A stretch of 64,000 bases of DNA from the NCBI RefSeq assembly GCF_006539825.1, contig NZ_BJNT01000013.1, positions 1-64,000 of the forward strand, written 5' to 3'. This document shows positions 61,340-64,000 of the stretch, one piece after another (position 1 is the first letter of the stretch; every line of letters starts with the position of its first letter). The translations under genes and the position numbers were made by a program. The notes beneath the pieces are model-generated. The model searched no databases. It saw only the letters and a program-made list of their open reading frames with translations, and had not been told where the DNA came from. Origin of the DNA: Corynebacterium variabile (lineage in GTDB: Bacteria > Actinomycetota > Actinomycetes > Mycobacteriales > Mycobacteriaceae).

Positions 61340-61780
61340 TTAGGCCGGGGCGCCGGTGACGACGATGCCCATGGAGCGGGCGGTGCCGGCGATGATGCGG
61401 GCGCCGTTCTCGAGGTCGTTGGCGTTGATGTCCTCGAACTTGGTCTCGGCGATCTCGCGGCACTGGGCCCAGGTGACCTCACCGACCTTGTCGGTGTGGG
61501 GGACGCCGGAGCCCTTCTGGATACCGGCGGCCTTCAGCAGCAGCTTGGCTGCCGGCGGGGTCTTCAGCTTGAAGTCGAAGCTGCGGTCCTCGTAGACGGT
61601 GATCTCAACCGGGATCACGTTGCCACGCTGGGACTCGGTGGCCGCGTTGTAGGCCTTGCAGAACTCCATGATGTTGACGCCGTGCGCACCGAGCGCCGGG
61701 CCGACCGGCGGGGCCGGGTTAGCGGCGCCAGCCTGGATCTGGAGCTTGATGAGGCCGGTGACCTTCTTCTTCTTCGCCAT
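61340..61780 (-). CDS. rplK: 50S ribosomal protein L11
   Basis: The 146-residue GTPase-centre protein begins [45 protein letters not shown] and ends in the rRNA-binding C-terminal domain. I chose ATG 61780 over ATG 61795 by family length. Confidence 0.98.
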   Translation of the reverse strand: MAKKKKVTGLIKLQIQAGAANPAPPVGPALGAHGVNIMEFCKAYNAATESQRGNVIPVEITVYEDRSFDFKLKTPPAAKLLLKAAGIQKGSGVPHTDKVGEVTWAQCREIAETKFEDINANDLENGARIIAGTARSMGIVVTGAPA

Positions 61781-61944
61781 GTTGCACCTCTTCACGTGGT
61801 ATCAGGCACTCGGGGCTCCCCCGTGGCGACAGGGGAACGGCCTGACCGGATGCCGGACTGGATACCGGCCACCGGGTGGAATGTATGTACTGCTGCCCTG
61901 CGGTGAATCCTGACGGACGACACCCACGGGCAACCGGAGAGAGC

Positions 61945-62802
61945 TTAGTTGAGCTTCTCCACCTGGTCAAACTCCAGCTCGACCGGGGTCTCACGACCGA
62001 AGATGGAGACCAGGGCCTTGAGCTTACTGTTCGCGGCGTCGATCTCGGAGATTGTCGCGGAGACCGAGGCGAACGGACCGGAGAGCACGGTGACGGACTC
62101 GCCGACCTCGTAGTCGACCTCGACCTGGTTCGAGTTCGCGGTCGGTGCCATGGCCACACCGGTGGCGGAGACATCGACGCCGGACGCGGAATCGGCACCC
62201 TCGGCGTCTGCCGGGACGGTGGCGGTCTCCGGCGGGAGCAGGAACTTGGCGACCTCGCGGATCTTCACCGGAGTCGGCTCACCGGCGTTGCCGACGAAGG
62301 AGGTGACGCCCGGGGTGTCACGGATGACGGACCAGGACGGGTCGTCCAGCTCGACGCGGACCAGGACGTAGCCCGGCAGCAGCTTCTGCTTGACGATCTT
62401 CTTCTTGCCGTCCTTGACCTGGGTGACCTCCTCGATCGGGACGACGACCTCGTGGATCTGCTGGTCCACACCGAGGGTCTGGGCACGCATCTCCAGGTTG
62501 GTCTTCACCTTGTTCTCGTAACCCGAGTAGCACTGGATGATGTACCAGTTGCCCGGCAGCTTCTTCAGGGCGCGCATGAACTCGCGCAGGCGGGTCTTGT
62601 AGGCCTCGAGGGCGGCGTCCTCGGCGGACACCGGGGCCTCCTCCCCCTCGGTCCCGTCGGCCTGGGCGGCCTGGGCGGCCTGGGCAGCCTCAGCAGCCTG
62701 TGCCTGGAGGTCCGAGACGGACTGCTGGACATCCTCCTGGGCGGCGGCGGCCAGACCCTCGGCACTGAGCTTGTCGGCCCGGGGCTCGTTCTGATCACTC
62801 AT
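61945..62802 (-). CDS. nusG: Transcription termination/antitermination factor NusG
   Basis: The 285-residue product has an Ala/Gln/Glu-rich disordered N-terminal extension of about 85 residues, then the NGN domain ([57 protein letters not shown]), an unusual Ala/Ser-rich linker of about 35 residues ([21 protein letters not shown]), and the C-terminal KOW domain ([48 protein letters not shown]). N-terminal extensions are normal for actinobacterial NusG. It follows secE. Confidence 0.96.
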   Translation of the reverse strand: MSDQNEPRADKLSAEGLAAAAQEDVQQSVSDLQAQAAEAAQAAQAAQADGTEGEEAPVSAEDAALEAYKTRLREFMRALKKLPGNWYIIQCYSGYENKVKTNLEMRAQTLGVDQQIHEVVVPIEEVTQVKDGKKKIVKQKLLPGYVLVRVELDDPSWSVIRDTPGVTSFVGNAGEPTPVKIREVAKFLLPPETATVPADAEGADSASGVDVSATGVAMAPTANSNQVEVDYEVGESVTVLSGPFASVSATISEIDAANSKLKALVSIFGRETPVELEFDQVEKLN

Positions 62803-62928
62803 CGGTGGATCCTTTCCAAGTCTGTGGCGGTGGTGGGGTGACACCCGGGCCGTTACCGGCCCCCGCATGAAAAATCCGCCTCGCCGGTGGGGCGGAGGCG
62901 GTCATGATCTGCTGCTAACTTACCACGG

Positions 62929-63243
62929 TCAGAAGCCGAAGATGAACTCCACACCTCCGTGCGCGAGGAAGTCCACGGAGGCGCAGAGGGCGACCATGAT
63001 CACCAGGAAGGCGATGGTGATGAGCGTGGAGGAGACCATCTCACGCCCGGTCGGCCAGATGACCTTCTTCATCTCGCGGCCGACGGAGCCGGCGTAGGCG
63101 ACGGGACCACGGGCAGGCTTGCGTCCATCGTCATCGGTGACGCGGGCGGACGCGACCTTGGCGGTGGCACCCTTCTCCGCGTTCTCGATCTGGCGCTTGC
63201 CGGACGGCCGCAGCCGGTCGTTCGTGGTGTTCTCGTCGCTCAC
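62929..63243 (-). CDS. secE: Preprotein translocase subunit SecE
   Basis: The 104-residue product has a polar N-terminus of about 50 residues and one C-terminal membrane helix preceded by the conserved SVGREMKKVIWPTGREMVSST amphipathic helix. It stabilises SecY. GTG 63243 has AGGAG upstream. Confidence 0.95.
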   Translation of the reverse strand: MSDENTTNDRLRPSGKRQIENAEKGATAKVASARVTDDDGRKPARGPVAYAGSVGREMKKVIWPTGREMVSSTLITIAFLVIMVALCASVDFLAHGGVEFIFGF

Positions 63244-63325
63244 TCGTGAAGCTCCTTCAACGTAGTAGTCCCCGGCCCAGGGTAACCGAATTTTGTTTTC
63301 GGCGCCCCCGGACCGGGGATCAGTG

Positions 63326-63398
<73 letters not shown>

Positions 63399-63560
63399 AA
63401 AAGGTGCAACCCACCGACGCTGCGGTGAGCACTCGGGAAGTGTAGCAGTTCCGTCGGAGCGTCCACAAATGGGGTGGATGACGGCGCGACACCTCCCCCG
63501 CGGAGTCCGAACGGAACAGCGGAAGGGCCCGGCACCGTCATGGTGCCGGACCCTTCCCGG

Positions 63561-63637
63561 TGGTAGCGATGCGGAGGATCGAACTCCGGACCTCACGATT
63601 ATGAGTCGTGCGCTCTAACCATCTGAGCTACACCGCC
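63561..63637 (-). tRNA. tRNA-Met (CAT)
   Basis: Cloverleaf on the minus strand starting GGCGGTGTAGCTCAGATGG; anticodon stem CACGA/TCGTG around loop CTCATAA (anticodon CAT); T-arm GAGTTCGATCC; 3' ACCA encoded. An elongator tRNA by its position and base-paired acceptor end. Confidence 0.95.
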
Positions 63638-63666
63638 ACTGTCACTCGCGGTCATCGCAAAATGAC

Positions 63667-63742
63667 TGGAGCCCCCTGACAGAATCGAACTGTCGACCTT
63701 TTCCTTACCATGGAAACGCTCTGCCGACTGAGCTAAGGGGGC
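63667..63742 (-). tRNA. tRNA-Thr (GGT)
   Basis: Cloverleaf on the minus strand starting GCCCCCTTAGCTCAGTCGG; anticodon stem TTTCC/GGAAA around loop ATGGTAA (anticodon GGT); T-arm CAGTTCGATTCTG; 3' TCCA encoded. First of the Thr-Met-Trp tRNA group. Confidence 0.95.
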
Positions 63743-63923
63743 ACGCTCTGGGACTCCCGGCGCCTGCGCCGTTCGTCTGAAGCCTGAGATAGCATAACCA
63801 GTGACCCTGCACGGGGACAAATCCACAGGTCATGCCCTCATTTCACTCTGTTTCCACCACCGGGGAGGACGTCCCGTGCAGCTTTACGTCGCACCAGGCC
63901 GATCAGGCGGCCTCAGAACAGCC

Positions 63924-64000
63924 TCACGCGACGTGAACCTTCATGGACTGGCGGGTGCCGACCGGGACGGGGCTCTGACGCTCACGGCCGCCATGCCCCG
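63924..64000 (-). CDS. Possible C-terminus of an unidentified gene (partial)
   Basis: On the minus strand an open frame enters from the right edge and ends at TGA (63926-63924): its last residues read GGRERQSPVPVGTRQSMKVHVA. The 24 visible codons look coding in composition, but the fragment is too short to assign. It would be the gene before the tRNA group. Confidence 0.35.
   Translation of the reverse strand, partial: GHGGRERQSPVPVGTRQSMKVHVA

Overview
The window is chromosomal DNA of a high-GC actinobacterium, most likely a Corynebacterium. The evidence is the typical corynebacterial split of the str-S10-spc superoperon (rpsQ separated from rplN; a terminator right after rplE), a PorA/DUF3068-family gene between rplL and rpoB, an rpoB N-terminus that I recall from corynebacteria, and operator-like sites matching DtxR (iron) and McbR (sulfur) boxes. 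Species assignment is not possible from the sequence alone.

Right half (33.7-64 kb, almost all minus strand, read from high to low coordinates): tRNA-Thr, tRNA-Met, tRNA-Trp, secE, nusG, rplK, rplA, [a plus-strand lipase], rplJ, rplL, a DUF3068 membrane protein, rpoB, rpoC, a bioF-like gene, rpsL, rpsG, fusA, tuf, [a six-gene plus-strand Asp23/AmaP envelope-stress operon, 39.5-42.8 kb], then the S10 operon rpsJ-rplC-rplD-rplW-rplB-rpsS-rplV-rpsC-rplP-rpmC-rpsQ. The spc part (rplN-rplX-rplE) resumes only at the far left end (0.6-1.85 kb).

Between rpsQ and rplN sits about 31 kb of accessory DNA: (i) five small, tandem, secreted proteins with near-identical signal peptides, each followed by its own terminator (2.4-5.0 kb); (ii) a DtxR-box-preceded siderophore importer of two FecCD permeases, an ATPase and a siderophore-interacting reductase, with no substrate-binding protein (5.2-9.2 kb); (iii) a CynX/NimT-type exporter and a secreted phytase-like esterase-family protein (9.3-11.6 kb); (iv) two sulfur-scavenging operons of flavin-dependent monooxygenases (11.8-15.8 and 17.4-20.2 kb), each preceded by a copy of the same promoter block with an McbR-like operator; (v) an AbiEi-like/DUF559-like gene between them; (vi) a mixed catecholate-hydroxamate siderophore cluster (20.2-33.6 kb): two N-acyltransferases, an MbtG-like N-hydroxylase, a stand-alone adenylation enzyme, an aryl carrier protein, a 2251-residue NRPS (C-A-PCP-degenerate E-C-PCP-TE) and a 2,3-dihydroxybenzoate-AMP ligase.

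The siderophore genes should work together: the ligase charges the aryl carrier protein, the NRPS condenses the aryl cap with diamino acids that are N-hydroxylated and acylated by the tailoring enzymes, the thioesterase releases the product, and the importer plus reductase recover the iron. The sulfur genes should release sulfite from sulfones or other organosulfur compounds using reduced flavin from the shared reductase.

The most unusual structures are an 81-bp palindromic repeat in four exactly equal-length copies that punctuate the accessory modules, a palindrome inserted in frame in the NRPS A-PCP linker, an apparent ACG start codon in one secreted-protein paralogue, and the duplicated McbR-type promoter.
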